This document shows, piece by piece, positions 50,961-62,954 of a stretch of DNA of 64,000 bases. Location of the stretch: NCBI GenBank assembly GCA_013396995.1, contig VWZP01006707.1:354118-418117 (forward strand), given 5' to 3'. Every line of letters begins with the position of its first letter. Position 1 is the stretch's first letter. The notes below the pieces were generated by a model that worked only from the letters and a program-made list of their open reading frames with translations, had not been told where the DNA came from and did no database searches. Made by a program: the position numbers and the translations under genes. This DNA comes from Dicaeum eximium. Its lineage: Eukaryota > Chordata > Aves > Passeriformes > Dicaeidae.

Positions 50961-51675
50961 ACGGAGAGCTGGCAAAAAACCCTTCTATCTTCTCTCTGTC
51001 AGATGCTACCCAAAACCTTGAGATTGAGAGGTGAGGCTGACTTTGGAGACTGCCAAAAAGAAAAAGCCAGAAACCTGATCTAGGAGACCGCTCCAAAAGG
51101 AAGATGAGATGAGCAGGGGACATGAGGTCTGTCTCGTGACCTGGCACATGTGCCCTGGCCTTCGGGACAGGGGAGGTACCTGGGTCTGGGAACAAAGTCC
51201 CAGATGGGGAGAACTGCTGGTTTCAAGCTGTGTGCCCTGCATCAGGAAGGCAACGGGATGAGACTGTGGTGCCATGGAGCAAGGAGGGTCAGAAACAGGA
51301 GGCTGTGGTGTCTCTGAGCAGGCTCAGCTATTTATCTGGCTGTTTAAAAATGGGAGATTGCTATTTACTTAGGGCCGGATGGCAGAGGGGGCAAAGCTCC
51401 CCCTCTTGCTGTGGGCCACTGGGGCTGAGGGCGTTAGGCTGTGCCAAGGCTGGGCATTTGCTGTTGGCTGGGGAACAGTCTCTACCAGCTGGTATTAAAG
51501 TTCGTGCTGAGGCTGTTGGGAAAACCCTCTATTGTCAACACCCAGCTGAAATAGGCTGGGGTTTCGGACGGCTGGAGAAGGAATATTTCTGAGGCCAGTC
51601 CGCCACACTTCCCTTCCTCTTCTTTGTGTGCCGCTCCCGCTCACCAGCACCCCTGCCCTCCTCCCGCCTCACCTC

Positions 51676-51770
51676 TGAATATTAATGCCTCTGGCAGATT
51701 GGATAATAATGTGACTGGGAATTGAATGAAGCTGGTTATTAGCTCTGGGCTTCCTTGGGGCATTTAAGGG
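51676..51770. promoter_or_regulatory. candidate conserved element
   Basis: A complex AT-rich block (AATATTAATGCC, TTGGATAATAATG, GGTTATTAGC) in an otherwise GC-richer intron. It may be an enhancer; judged by eye only. Confidence 0.25.
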
Positions 51771-52317
51771 AGTCCACAGGCTGATCCTGGAAGCTTGGCA
51801 GCACAAGGGAATGGGGCCAGACCCAGCAAAGAGGGGTTTCACTTCTGTGGGAAAGGATTTGCTTGAATCCTCATCTCCCTCTGACCCCAGAGGAGGACAG
51901 GTATGGCAGCCTAGCCAGAGCAATTCCTGTAGGATGGTTAGTTGGGTTTTGGCAAAAAAAAAATAAATATTAGAAGTTTTGTGTTTTTTTTTTTTTTCCC
52001 CAGGAAATACCTAGGAGATCTAGCTGGACAGAAGCTAAGAGACATTTCTGTTATTAGGCTTTAAAAAGAGGTGGGGAGTGAGCAAGGGAGGTCCCTCTCT
52101 TCCCTTCCCATCAGTGTCAGAATATTACCAAGCAGATTCAGGTAGAGAGCCAATCCTCTACCCCTAAACAGGAAATTTCTCACCGATTTGCAGGGTGTAG
52201 GTTCATCTTTGGAACACTCCTTTCTGAAGAGCCGAACCTTATGATCTCTCTCCTCAGGAGCCCCCTAGCTTTTCTATATGTAGATCTCTGGATGCTTTAG
52301 CACAAAGGGAAATATCC

Positions 52318-52430
52318 CTGTTGAGCAGAGGAGAAACTGAGCTCTGGCAGAATTTCCTGATCTGAGTCACAAATACAGCCTCTGTTCCTTGACCCTCAAG
52401 CTAATGCTTTTTGCTATCTCCTAAACCACA
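52318..52430 (-). mobile_element. possible MIR/CORE-SINE fragment
   Basis: GAGGAGAAACTGAG followed by GATCTGAGTCACAAATACAG and CTGTTCCTTGACCCTCAAG follow the antisense MIR order (gaggaaactgag … aaggtcacacagc … tccag). Old and diverged; boundaries are approximate. Confidence 0.4.
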
Positions 52431-53029
52431 GCTCCATCAGAAAACAAACATTTACACCCTTTTGAATAGTGCAAAAGAGGAGGGAAACCAGAGCTGGATT
52501 TGCAGAAACTGATATTTTGTCCCTCTGATTTTTCAACTATTCAAAATGTTCTGCATTAATGCAGAATGCATTAATGGGACCATAGTTACTGGGGATCTTA
52601 GCAGATCCCCACCTTGGGGAGCTGGGTCCTGCATGCACTAAATTAACCAAACTAAAAATCACCATCAGAGCTACTGTGATTGAGACACCTGTTTGTAAAC
52701 CCCTATCAAACAAGTTCACAATCCCAAATCTGAGAGCCTAAGAAATACTTCTGTTGGGAGGATATAGCACATATGCCACTCTGAATAACATAGCACTGAT
52801 CCTATAGGCTATTCTTTTCAAGTACATACATTAAATTGCTACTTGGGGAGCTTCAGTGGTGGAAGGCTCAGCACCTGCCGAGCTCTCTGCAAAAACTGAA
52901 AAAGTACAAAGATGGAATGAAACAAATGACTAGAGGTTTGCAGTTACTTTCACCTCTCTCTTTCTTTCCATTCCTTCTTCCCCTCAACCTTATTTAAAAC
53001 AGAAGCAGCCTTCTCACCACCCATTGCCT

Positions 53030-53600
53030 TTTCTCCCCTTTGCAATGCTGCCATTTATATGAGTCTAATTTTCTTTTAAGAAAGCTGATTATAAATGACC
53101 ATTGTGAAACATGAGGATTTAGTGGTAAATCAAATTGACCTGTCTGCGTGTGGACATTTTTATTTACTCCTTTTTTTGAAAAGCAAATAAACATAGAATC
53201 CTTCCCACATAAAGCAGCTCCCCACTTAGATTTGAACACAGTTTAAAAGAAATCTCTTTTGTTTTAGCCATTTTTATTTCCTGTTTGTTTCTGAGCTTGG
53301 ACTTGACAATGAAAACCACATGAAATTCCCTGTTTGTTCCATCAGTTTTATTTTTGGTGCCACAGTATCCCAACTTCCAGTTCTGTGAGTTGGGTTTGGG
53401 GTTATTTTTTTTTGTTTGTTTGTTTGCATTTATTTCAAGGCTGGTTTTTTTAAAGTAAATGCATGGAGGTTTTCTTCCAAAATAAAATAAGTAAGACTTT
53501 TTAGAGGACTGGATGTACTAGGAAATTTTTTAAAAATTAGATTGGTACGGTAAATTAATCGAGCTATAAAGGTGAGCCTCCATTTGAATCCATACCTAAG
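53030..53600. promoter_or_regulatory. candidate conserved non-coding block
   Basis: About 570 bp of mostly non-repetitive AT-rich sequence in PITX3 intron 1, broken by a TTTG repeat (53405-53427). It contains GATTATAAATGACC, AAGCAAATAAACA (forkhead-like) and TAAATTAATCGAGC, among others. It resembles developmental CNEs in texture. No conservation data. Confidence 0.25.
53405..53427. repeat. poly-T/(TTTG)n simple repeat
   Basis: A T run followed by three TTTG units. Confidence 0.8.
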
Positions 53601-54229
53601 CAGAGAGAAATACCAAAGCAATGAAAAAATATGGACTTTCTTGTCCCATTTAAAAGGGTTTCACAGCTTACTTTGAATTGGGTAGGTTTTGATAACAGTG
53701 CCCCCGTGCCTGAGCTCAGATAAGCCCGAGTCGCAGACCAGGGTGGGAGGCTGGAAAGCCGTTCCCTGGCCCTGGAGCTGCAGCAGAGGTTGCTCTCAGG
53801 GTGACAGGGTCTGTGCGGGCAGAGGCATTTTTGGCTGCACAGCCCCATCCGCGGAGCAGGCTGGCCCGTGGACGGGACGTGGTGAGACCCGGGCAGCAGC
53901 GTTGTGAGATGGCTCACATCCTCCTGCCCCATCCCTTTTCTCTCCGAGCCGCTTTGATGGGATCGCCCGAGGGCCAGTCTGGCTGAGTAATTAGGGCTCT
54001 GCAGCTTCCTCTGCTACCCACCCAAACTGCCTACCTCCCGGGGCTCCGCATGGGATGCGGCCTCGAGCAGATGGAAAAACTGAGGATTTGTCGGGGGGGG
54101 CGGGAAGGAGGAGTAGGGTGGAGGGGAAAAAAAAAAAAGAGGCAGACTTTGTATACAGTACTTAGGCAGCACACTCCCACATTTCAGGATTCCCAAAGTC
54201 AAACCTCTTGGTTTTGCTTTTGCAATGAC

Positions 54230-54560
54230 TGTTGTGCCCTGGGTTTAGGGACGTGAGACATTTTGCCACGGCCCCGAGTGGGGCGTCTAGGCGAGAGGCA
54301 ACGGGAGAAGGGCTGCTAGCCCCGCTACTTACCCACCCGCCCTTCCTCCTCCTCACCCCCGATACGCGCAAGGTTCGCGGCCGGTGTACGAGAGGAAACC
54401 CGGGCGATCCGCGGGCCCGATCCTGCCGGCACAGGCCTGCGAAGCGCTGCGGGATCGGCCCCGGCCGTGTTTGCTAATTGTCTCCCTCGGCCCCTTCAAA
54501 TAGTGTCTGGGTAAACAGGCTGACCTTCAGGGCATGTTGCAAGGTCCATAAAGATGGAGT
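54230..54560 (+). promoter_or_regulatory. PITX3: small intronic CpG-rich patch with adjoining element; possible alternative PITX3 promoter
   Basis: About 54250-54480 is CpG-dense (CGCGCAAGG, GGCGATCCGCGGG, GAAGCGCTGCGGGATCGG), separated from the main island by 4 kb of ordinary sequence. It runs straight into a CNE-like stretch with GCTAATTGTC, GTAAACA (54511-54517, forkhead core), TGACCTT (54521-54527, nuclear-receptor half site) and a CATAAAGATGG. Mouse Pitx3 has a muscle-specific promoter between exons 1 and 2, so an alternative start here is plausible. No first exon can be defined from sequence alone. Confidence 0.35.
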
Positions 54561-54763
54561 GTGGAGAGGGAGCAAGCTCCAGCATCCCTCCCGGACCTAC
54601 CCTCCTCCTGCCCCAGCCCTACCAGCTGCAGTATCGCAATGAAGAGGGGAGGGATACTGTGAGCTGAGATCATCCACTTGTTTTATTCACGGCAGTCGTT
54701 ATTCTGCAAGGATCTTCTTGCCAAGGAGCTTTAAACAAAATTTAAATACAAATTACTTGGGGG

Positions 54764-54786
54764 NNNNNNNNNNNNNNNNNNNNNNN
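54764..54786. other. assembly gap, 23 N, inside a G run
   Basis: The Ns lie between GGGGG and GGGGGGGG. The true G-run length is unknown and sequencing probably failed on the homopolymer. Confidence 0.95.
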
Positions 54787-56974
54787 GGGGGGGGAAGGGA
54801 AGAAAAATAATCAGGAAACTTTACAGCCAAGCACAGCAGACATTGGCTCCCTCCAGCACTGCGGCTTTGCACTGACACAACACATCCCTCAGAACAAGCC
54901 AGCAGTTTCTGGGCTCTTGTTTCCTTAACCAACAGAGTTGCTCGTTGGCCATGGTGGTTGGTGGGGCCATCACGCACAGATGTCACACACATCACAGAAC
55001 TTCTGGCAGTCACACCTTTTCCCTTTGCAGCTCTGCAACCCACTGAGCTCTGACAGGTTGTTTTAAAACAACGATCTAATACCACCCCTCCCCCCAAAAA
55101 GCTTCTTTCTAGCCGCTGGTTTTGTTGAGTTCTGTCATAGAACAAATGTCTATGAGCAAGTTGAAGTTCTCCAGAAAGGATTTCCAGAAGTGGTGATGGA
55201 TGGCAGACACTGGTGGCCCTACAGCGCACGGAGGTCAGACAGCCATAGTTGTGTGACATGCTGGTGGCAGGGCATCCATCCCAACCTTCAACAGCCTGCA
55301 TTACCCGCTTGATGAGGAACTTTCTTGAGCATGTTTACCAATTGTGAGAATCTATTACATCTTCGATAACATCTTATTTATCCACTGCCCTTCATCTGCA
55401 TACAAATCTCCTAACAGCAGCTGGAGCCACAGAGCTATCTGGGCCTCCCTAAAATGAGCCAACTTTACAGCCACAGAGATACAGAAATGACCCAACCCAG
55501 CTTCTGCAAGCACAGCCCCCATAGGAATCAGGCCAGTTTCCTTTGACTGCCAGAATAATTAGTCAAATTTATACAATCACCCAACTAAATACAGCAACAC
55601 ATACCGATCTGCTGATGCCAGGCCCCGGTGGCCTTTGCTGCTGCATGAGCAGCGCGTGTTCGGCTGAGCTGCAGACAGGCTGCCCGCACCTCTCATTCCT
55701 GCCCGGGATCCTGGCTTGCAACTGTCTCATCTTGCTCCTGGCTCCGCAAGAGCAGATCACAATCCCTTGTACACTGTGGCTGGGCAGCTATTTCTCTCAT
55801 GCAGATGCATCAGTAGTGGCACGAGTTGCTTTGGAGCCAGCCTGATGGGGCTGCAGGAGTGGGCAAGGGCAGGTGGGGATGAACAGAGTTGGGATGTTCC
55901 AGCCAGGCCAGTGCTGGCACTCCACTTTAGCAGATCCTTTATTTCAGTTGCAAAATTTTCCCAGGCAGAATTTCTTACTGAAATCAGTCTTTTTTCTCCC
56001 TTCCCCAAAACAAAGGGATTAATTTTCCTAAAGAACTTTTCTTCTCCTATAACTGCAGACCATGCTCTCACGCCTAGCACTCCTGCATGGTGGATCCACA
56101 CCATGCCAGCAACTTTGTGCAATTGAAAGTTGTTTGGGCAAAACTGAGTTTTTGCTGATTTATTTTGTTCCAGATGCCTAACAAACAAAGTAAGCCATAA
56201 CAAAGCATAGCCCTATTAATATAACTGCACAGTCTGTCAGAATGAAAATCCCAGTCCTGGTTGATAGATCCAAGGTGCCAAACACCCCACTGAGGCATAG
56301 CATCCAAGGGACACTGGAAACACAGCCAGACACAGTGAGACCTGAAGCACAATGCTTACAAGAATGCAAGAACTATGAATGTTTAGTTTAAGGAAAAAAG
56401 AACAACTTTGCAGAAAGTCTGGCCGGGCTTTTCTTTTGTGCTAAGATTAGCAATTTGTTTCCAAATTTTGTGTGCCATTTCAGGAACTATCCAGGTATGC
56501 TTAGGGTAGCACTGAGGTCCAAAGATACTATTGTAAAGAACTTGCTTTAAGCCAAGTCCAAGCACATTACCCTGCCTCTGCAGAAGCCAATGCTTCAGCT
56601 TGGCAGGGTCTGCACCAGTCCGGGGGATTGCAGACACACCTGTTGTGGGGAACGATGCAGTGTGTATGGGGCACGGTGACATCAGGGCGCTTCCACAGCA
56701 CAGGGGCACAGTGCAGTCCATCAAATAAGCGAACAGGACACATTCCATTGTGGGCTTTTTTTGCTGTGGACATGGGTATGGAGCTGTCAATCCTGGGGAC
56801 ATTTCCATTGTGATAATCCTCCAGAACACAGGCAGTTTATTAACCCTCTGCTACCCCGAGGAGCGGTTTCAGCCATCATCCTCTTGCAGGCTGCCTCCAG
56901 CCCCCAGGAAATACATTAGGCAGTGTCCAGCATGGTTGGGCATTTTCCTAGCACCTCTTATCTGAGGATCTGAA

Positions 56975-57110
56975 AGCACTCAAAAGAATTTTGTTTCATT
57001 ACCTCCACCAGCTCAGATATACTCATTTACACGATTTCTGAGATGAAGAATACAATCCCAGAACAGTCAAATAGTTTTACCTACATCATAAGACAAGTCA
57101 GTGACAGCAC
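56975..57110 (-). mobile_element. possible MIR fragment
   Basis: CATTACCTCC, ATTTCTGAGATGAAGAA and CAAGTCAGTGACAG follow the order of an antisense MIR (gatgaggaaact … acttgcc … caagtcagtggcag). Divergent; low confidence. Confidence 0.3.
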
Positions 57111-58800
57111 CTTACCTCCTCACCCTCTTCCCACCTCACATGATTGAGAACTTCTCCTTAGAGCCATGCACAAAAAGAGAAATAGCATGGACCCCCTCGT
57201 CAGAGAGCTGCCAGCTCTCAGGTCCTTGCTGCCAGCTGTGGCCAGGAAGCCTGGCAGCAAGAGCCTGGGCTACTGCAGTTCCATGGCACCATGCACGGCT
57301 GTCCGTGCTCTGCGGCCCAATCCATGTGTGGGGCAGTGCCAGACAACTTGCTCTGACAACAAAGCCACTAAGTGCCTCAGGGAGCTTTGGCAATTCCTAT
57401 TGATGAGAGGAGTAAAACCCCTAAACCGTGTTCCAGGCTTCAAAGCAGCACACACCGCTACGAAGCCACCCTCAGGAGCTCAGGGGTTAGTGCCTAGCTG
57501 TAGGGACTAAATCGAGAAATAAAGTTTATTATAACCTGTGACTCAGCCCTTGCTGGAGGGCAATGATCCACTTCTGAGTGTGCACCCGAAACCACTGCTC
57601 AGGCAGCCTGAGGCTGTGCACAGCCTGATGTTTTTGGAGGCAGGCAGCTTGCTCTCCTGTCCCATAATGGCCCTGCACTCCGGGTCACCAGTTGGCTGCT
57701 GCTGTTTATCTTCCAGTGATTAATGGTTGCTCTTGGTTCCTGCTGCAATTCCATTAAGATTAGAGATTTAAAGCTACACTGAGATGTTTAGCAGTGGGTG
57801 ACCTTGGTCTCCCCATAGTTATATTTCTATATTCTCAAGGAAACAAATATTAACTCATTTTGCACCCCATCCTTCTTGTTTCCTAGCCGTGGGGAAAGAG
57901 CCCCTCACAGGCAGCACTTGTGTTGGCCAGCAAAGAAAATCTGACTCTCTGTTGCTGTACGATTCATGTGCTGTGCTGATGTGGCACTTGTAATTCCAAC
58001 CCACAGGCACTCTGGTGGCACCATCGCCTGAACAAACACAGGTATCCAGAGGACAAAATGCTCTTCCTCGAGGGAACAGGCACACTCTCAATCACTTCCT
58101 CTTTGACAAGGAGCAGAGGGAGAGGCAGGGGGTGTTCCACCTTACCTCAGCCCCTCACAGGGACCAAAGTACAGAGGCAGATCATCTTCCTGAAAAAGTA
58201 CATTTAAATAGAAGCCCAAATGTTTGTCTCTCCTAAAAGTAAGCCAGCACACAGGGGACATGAACATGGGAGGAATGAAGCAATCGGCAGTAGTTTGACT
58301 TCTGCGATTGATGGAGCAGGAAGAGACAGCTCTGACCCTAAGAATCTAGTGTAACATCATATCTTCACCACAGGGGATGCAAGAATGAAAGGACACTTCC
58401 TCCCAAATGATTGCGGAGCACCTTTCAGCCTGAGGGGTAACCCTGAACTCTTTGTGGAGATCAGCAATTCCAAGCAGAAGATTCAGCTACTCTGGCCCTG
58501 GCTGGAGGCAGGGAACTCAGAGATCCACAGGGCTGTGCTGATCTGCTCGAGAGAGGCCAGCTTAGGGCTCCCCTACTATCCTTGGGTCATCAGTGGTCAT
58601 TGTGCTGCTATCTTGGAACCTGAAGCATCACGTCCCTGCTGAAGCACCCCTGCATGCCTGTGGGAAGTCAAATAACATCAAAACAATGCAAGACACAGCT
58701 TTTCACTTCCAGATCAAACTGCCAAAGTAGGTCCAGCAGGAAGCCTGCTCCCCAATGGCAGTGCAGAGAGTTGAGCAGCACACACTACTCAGTCTCTAGG

Positions 58801-58845
58801 CAGCTCTCAATGGGCTTTTACTCATCAATGGGCTTTTGCACATCA
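58801..58845. repeat. short tandem duplication
   Basis: The words CAATGGGCTTTTACTCAT and CAATGGGCTTTTGCACAT follow each other directly. This is a minor local duplication. Confidence 0.6.
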
Positions 58846-58920
58846 CAAAAGCCACCCCTATAATTAGCCTTACTTTGCTTAAAGTCAGCCTTTATATTTC
58901 CTTCCCACCCCTTCAAAATA

Positions 58921-58974
58921 AAAAAACAAACAAACAAACAAACAAACAAACAAACAAACAAACAAACAAACAAG
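58921..58974. repeat. (CAAA)n microsatellite, about 11-12 units
   Basis: An uninterrupted CAAA repeat from about 58927 to 58973 after a short A run. It creates a repetitive reading frame that is not a gene. Confidence 0.95.
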
Positions 58975-59603
58975 CAAAAGCCTCTTTGCTCCTAGCTGAT
59001 GGAGCAGTGTGTTACTGAGAGCCAGGAGATGTGTCACAGGGACCCTTGTTTCTCTTTTCAGGTAAATAAGGTTGCCCTCCTCACAGAGGAGTGTGCTCCT
59101 TCTACTGCTTAAATGCTGCTGGCTTGGGCAATCAGGAACTGACACAGAAATAGAAAGGGGGTGCATTTGAAAAGAGAAAAGGCCTAGAGCCAGGATTGCT
59201 TTTCCCCTGCCCTCCACCATGCCCATGGAGCAGGGATGGCAATTCCCTGTCTGGCTGGAGGGTCTTGCACAGGTGGCCACAGCACGTTCACATGGGCACC
59301 AAGGAGAGGACACACATGGGCAGTGACTGGAAGAAGAAATGTGTTTGTTACAGGCTTGGGAACCTTTATCTCAGGGGCAATAACGCATCAATGGAAGGAG
59401 TTACGGGTGCTGGAGCAGACTGGGAGCCATGGCTAGTTTTACAAAACGGAAGCCTCTGAGCAAGCCTGGCTGCATGTTGTGAGTACAGAAGCTGTCCCTA
59501 AAGAAACTGTTCTTTTTTGTTAAAGGAAAGTGAGATGAAGAGTCAGATGAAGATGCTAAATTTGATTTTATCTAAAAATACTTTTGAGTTGCCAGTTTCA
59601 CTG

Positions 59604-59640
59604 ATTTCTTGAAATTGATTTCTTGAATTGATTTCTTGAG
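59604..59640. repeat. short tandem repeat TGATTTCTTGAAAT
   Basis: Three imperfect copies of a 12-14 bp unit containing TGATTTCTTGA. Confidence 0.75.
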
Positions 59641-62600
59641 ACTGGGCAAAGAACTTTGTAGAAACACCATGAAGATTTAGCATTGACTTTTTTAATGTCT
59701 CTGCCTACAGCAAGATATAGCCAATGTGAATGAAAGCATGCTTTTTTTTAAAATCCAAAAGGCTGTATAATCTAGAAGAATACCTTACAGGCTTTTGTGT
59801 CAGTAGCATGGGGTTGCCTTTGGGTAAATACATTGGTACAGAGCTCACGTGCTGTCACCATTGCAGACTTTTCCTGCTTTTATAATCATGCTGAGCAGAT
59901 CCCCCTCTCACCTTGCTTTTGCTTTTCCATGACCTGCTCAGAGCAAACTGAGAAGGCATTCCTTGATGCCACCACATATGGCACATCCAGTAGGTTATGC
60001 AATTACGTATATACATACAACATCTCCCCTTTGAAATCCTCGTGCTTTTAAATTCAGTTCACAAAGCAAACTTGTGCTCAGCCACAAGTCCCAGTTTAAA
60101 CTTGAATACTGGCCACACTTCATAAGCAGTATAAATCTAAGTGCCCACTGTATCTCTGAGGCAGGCCAAGCGTGATATGTTGTGTCCAGCTGCTTGGATG
60201 AACTTTTCAACCACTGCATTGGTGCAGCCCAGGATGGGGCATAAATTTTCAATACCAGGACCAGGTTCTCCTGAGCCTCGTACCTTGTGTTGTCATTTAC
60301 GCCTATGGAACCTTGTTTATGTAAGATACTCCCCCCTGGTTTTCCTGTCTTCACTCTAGCTTGTACAGATGAAAGCAATGCAAGATGCGGAAAAAAGAGC
60401 AAACAGGACCCTGCACAGGAGGACACTGTCCTTGAGTTACAGCTAGGCAAGGATCTGAATTCCTCCTTAAATCGTCCAGTACAGAGTCAAGCTCTAGAAG
60501 AGAGGAAATTGTGCTTGACAGATGCAATCATATGCAAATGGCTGTAGAAGAGGGGAAATTATCATCTACAAACATTGGGCAGAAATTCCATCTGCTGCAG
60601 ACTCAAGAAGGGCTCTTAATAAATTCTGAGACAGCAAAGTGACACACATCTTAATCAAGACTTAATCCGTGGAATTAATTCACTGCGCGTTTCTGCATAA
60701 TTCTGAGAGTAATGCTAAAAGCCATGGCAATATCAGCAGCAGATGGACTCCCCTACTCCATGCAAAGGTATTAAAGAAAACACAGCCCCTGTCACATCAC
60801 TTCATGTATGTACACACTGCAGAATGCAACAGGGCTGTGCCTGGCTGCTGCCAGGAGCTTAACACAGCCAGCAGATATCAAAGGTCAGGCTTGCCATGAA
60901 GTGGAAATGGAAACCAGCCTCATGGCAAAGCCAGAGTCCTGCCACTTCTCTCCCACAGGAGAGGAGAAGCCCAGAGCAAGGCAAAGGTCTGGGAAACCAG
61001 AACCAGGTCGTGGTTTGTTATGTGCTGCTTCCAGAGAGCACTGACTAAGGTCGGTGTTGAGACTGTCCCACCAGTACCTGGGAGAGGCAATGGATCTCTC
61101 AAGCAGTGAATGGAGGTCAAGTCAAGTGAAGAGCAAGGAAGACTGCTCTTCATAAAAGGGGTTTTGTGGGCGAGTCCTGCTGCAGAAGCCAGCCATTAGA
61201 AATGGCTCGTTCCCTCTCATCACAGCCTGGAAAGCACACTACAGGTATGGGGATCAGCCCTGAGCCCTGGCAGCAGACATGTGCAAATTGACTAAAGGAG
61301 GCTTTAGACAGCTCTGAAAATACATTCTTAGTCACTGTTATCCACCTCCAAATGAGGTGCAACAGCTATGTGATTAATCTCTTGTTTACATGTCTAAAAA
61401 CTAACACAGTCCAGACTGTTTTCAGCACGTTCCCTCCCTCACACTCATGGATTTCAGAGGCCGGGCAATCCTTCACCATCTAGGAATCCAGCCTTCACGG
61501 CTGATCTCCACCTAAAGTTTGAGAGTTCCAAACACCTAGTCCTAACTTCCCTAAACTCATGGGTCCCAGATCCTGGCATAGTGTATCAGCTGTTGTGTCT
61601 TAGAGGAAAAGGATCCCTAGCTGGGAAGGTGAGGTATCAGATGGGAGTGGACAAAGTTTCAGAAGCTGCTGTGGTCTCCTCAAAGTGATCCAACCGTCAT
61701 AAACTGTGCATCGGTGGCAGTGAAACATGCTGCATTTTGCTGGGTTATGATCCAAAATTCAGATTAGGGGCTAACACAGGGCCAGCTAACGTTTCCAAGG
61801 GGTTGTAGCCAGGCTTGGAACACTTACTGCCTCATGCCTGTCTCTTCATGAGCATCCACTTTGGTCCAGAACAAAGTGGTGCTCTCAGCTGAGCTCCTTT
61901 AGGCAATACAGGTGGAGGGTGCAGGGTCCATAAGGAAGTGAATGATGAGAATAATTGATCATGGGACAGAGAGGTGTGGAAAGAGGTGGCAGAAGAGTCA
62001 CAGTGGTTCCTGCAGTCATGGGGAGCAGCACCGACAGCTTCCCACTTGGGTCGCTTTCAGCCACGGAAGATGGCTCATCAGCACAGGCCACTCTCTTGAG
62101 GGGACATGGGGAGCACCCAGTGAGGATGATCTAAAGCTGGAAGCAAGCTCCTGCTACATCCAGGACCACTCGTTCCCAGGCACCTAAGCATGTGAAATGT
62201 GATTCCCATGTTAATTTAGGTTCCAGAGGTCCTTGTGAACACCAAAGGTCCACTTGCACTGCCTGGGTCTCTGCTTGTAGCAGTGGCTGCACAGGCAGAT
62301 GTGTCTTTCTATCAGTGCCAGGCACAGGAATGCTTTTCTTTTGGGATATGTGCATGTAGTGCTCTCTGAACAGCTTTACTTAGGCTTGGCCAGCTTGTGG
62401 AGAAACAAGGGAGAAAGAGGAGAGAAGCTGGGCAGGGAGGATGGGAGAGGTGGGATGACTGGGGAAGGTGCTAACAGCCCTTGGCTGGCTCAGAACCACT
62501 TCCTCAGATCTCCATTACACAGCATGCTCCCGGCGTTGCTATTTCAGTCTGAATGTCACCTATAAATTGGAGGCTCTTTCTCTGAAGGCTGCAAATAGAA

Positions 62601-62813
62601 GTGTCACTAGATGATCTTTGATTTATAGGGAAGCTCAGCTGAAAGCCCAGTATGTCCTTTTTCCAGCCAAGAAACTCAAAGGTGTCCAAGGATCACACAG
62701 GGATCCTTTCCTTTTCCTAGACCTTTCCTCAAGGCAAGTCCCTGCTGGAGGAGGTGAGGAGAGGTCACACACACATTGATCTCTCTGATCACCCTGTGAC
62801 TACTGTTTTTCAG

Positions 62814-62954
62814 ATTCCTCCTTCTCCACCACCCACTCCTGCCCCATGGATTTCAACCTGCTGGCAGACACGGAGGCTCGCAGCCCAGCCTTGTCTCTCT
62901 CGGACTCTGGAACTCCTCAACATGAGCACAGCTGCAAAGGGCAGGACCACAGCG
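62814..62954 (+). CDS. PITX3: PITX3 exon 2 (first coding exon), residues 1-36
   Basis: PITX3 is a paired-like homeodomain transcription factor with a bicoid-type (K50) DNA-binding helix, needed for lens formation, midbrain dopaminergic neurons and part of the myogenic programme. The acceptor CTGTTTTTCAG precedes 62814. The ATG is at 62846 and the exon ends with GCG before GTGAGTG, leaving phase 1. The 36 codons read MDFNLLADTEARSPALSLS, then D-S-G-T-P-Q-H-E-H-S-C-K-G-Q-D-H-S. Mammalian PITX3 starts MEFGLLSEAEARSPALSLSD and continues G-T-P-H, with C-K-G-Q-E-H-S-D later, so identity is clear; the bird version is a few residues shorter after G-T-P. The EARSPALSLSD block is its most conserved part. 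The homeobox (exon 3) and OAR tail (exon 4) lie beyond the window. The Kozak context is moderate (C at -3, G at +4). Confidence 0.95.

Larger units (their letters stand above)
48338..62813 (+). other. PITX3: PITX3 intron 1 (about 14.4 kb)
   Basis: The intron begins inside the CpG island and ends at the acceptor CTGTTTTTCAG before 62814. It holds several CNE-like AT-rich blocks, a second small CpG-rich patch (about 54.23-54.48 kb), a gap (54764-54786), simple repeats and possible MIR fragments, all listed separately. No coding exon is recognised. In mouse a muscle promoter of Pitx3 lies between exons 1 and 2, so an alternative first exon could be hidden here. Confidence 0.7.

Noticed and set aside
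58836..59018. Frame with repeated K-Q-T-N
   Set aside because: Translation of the CAAA microsatellite.
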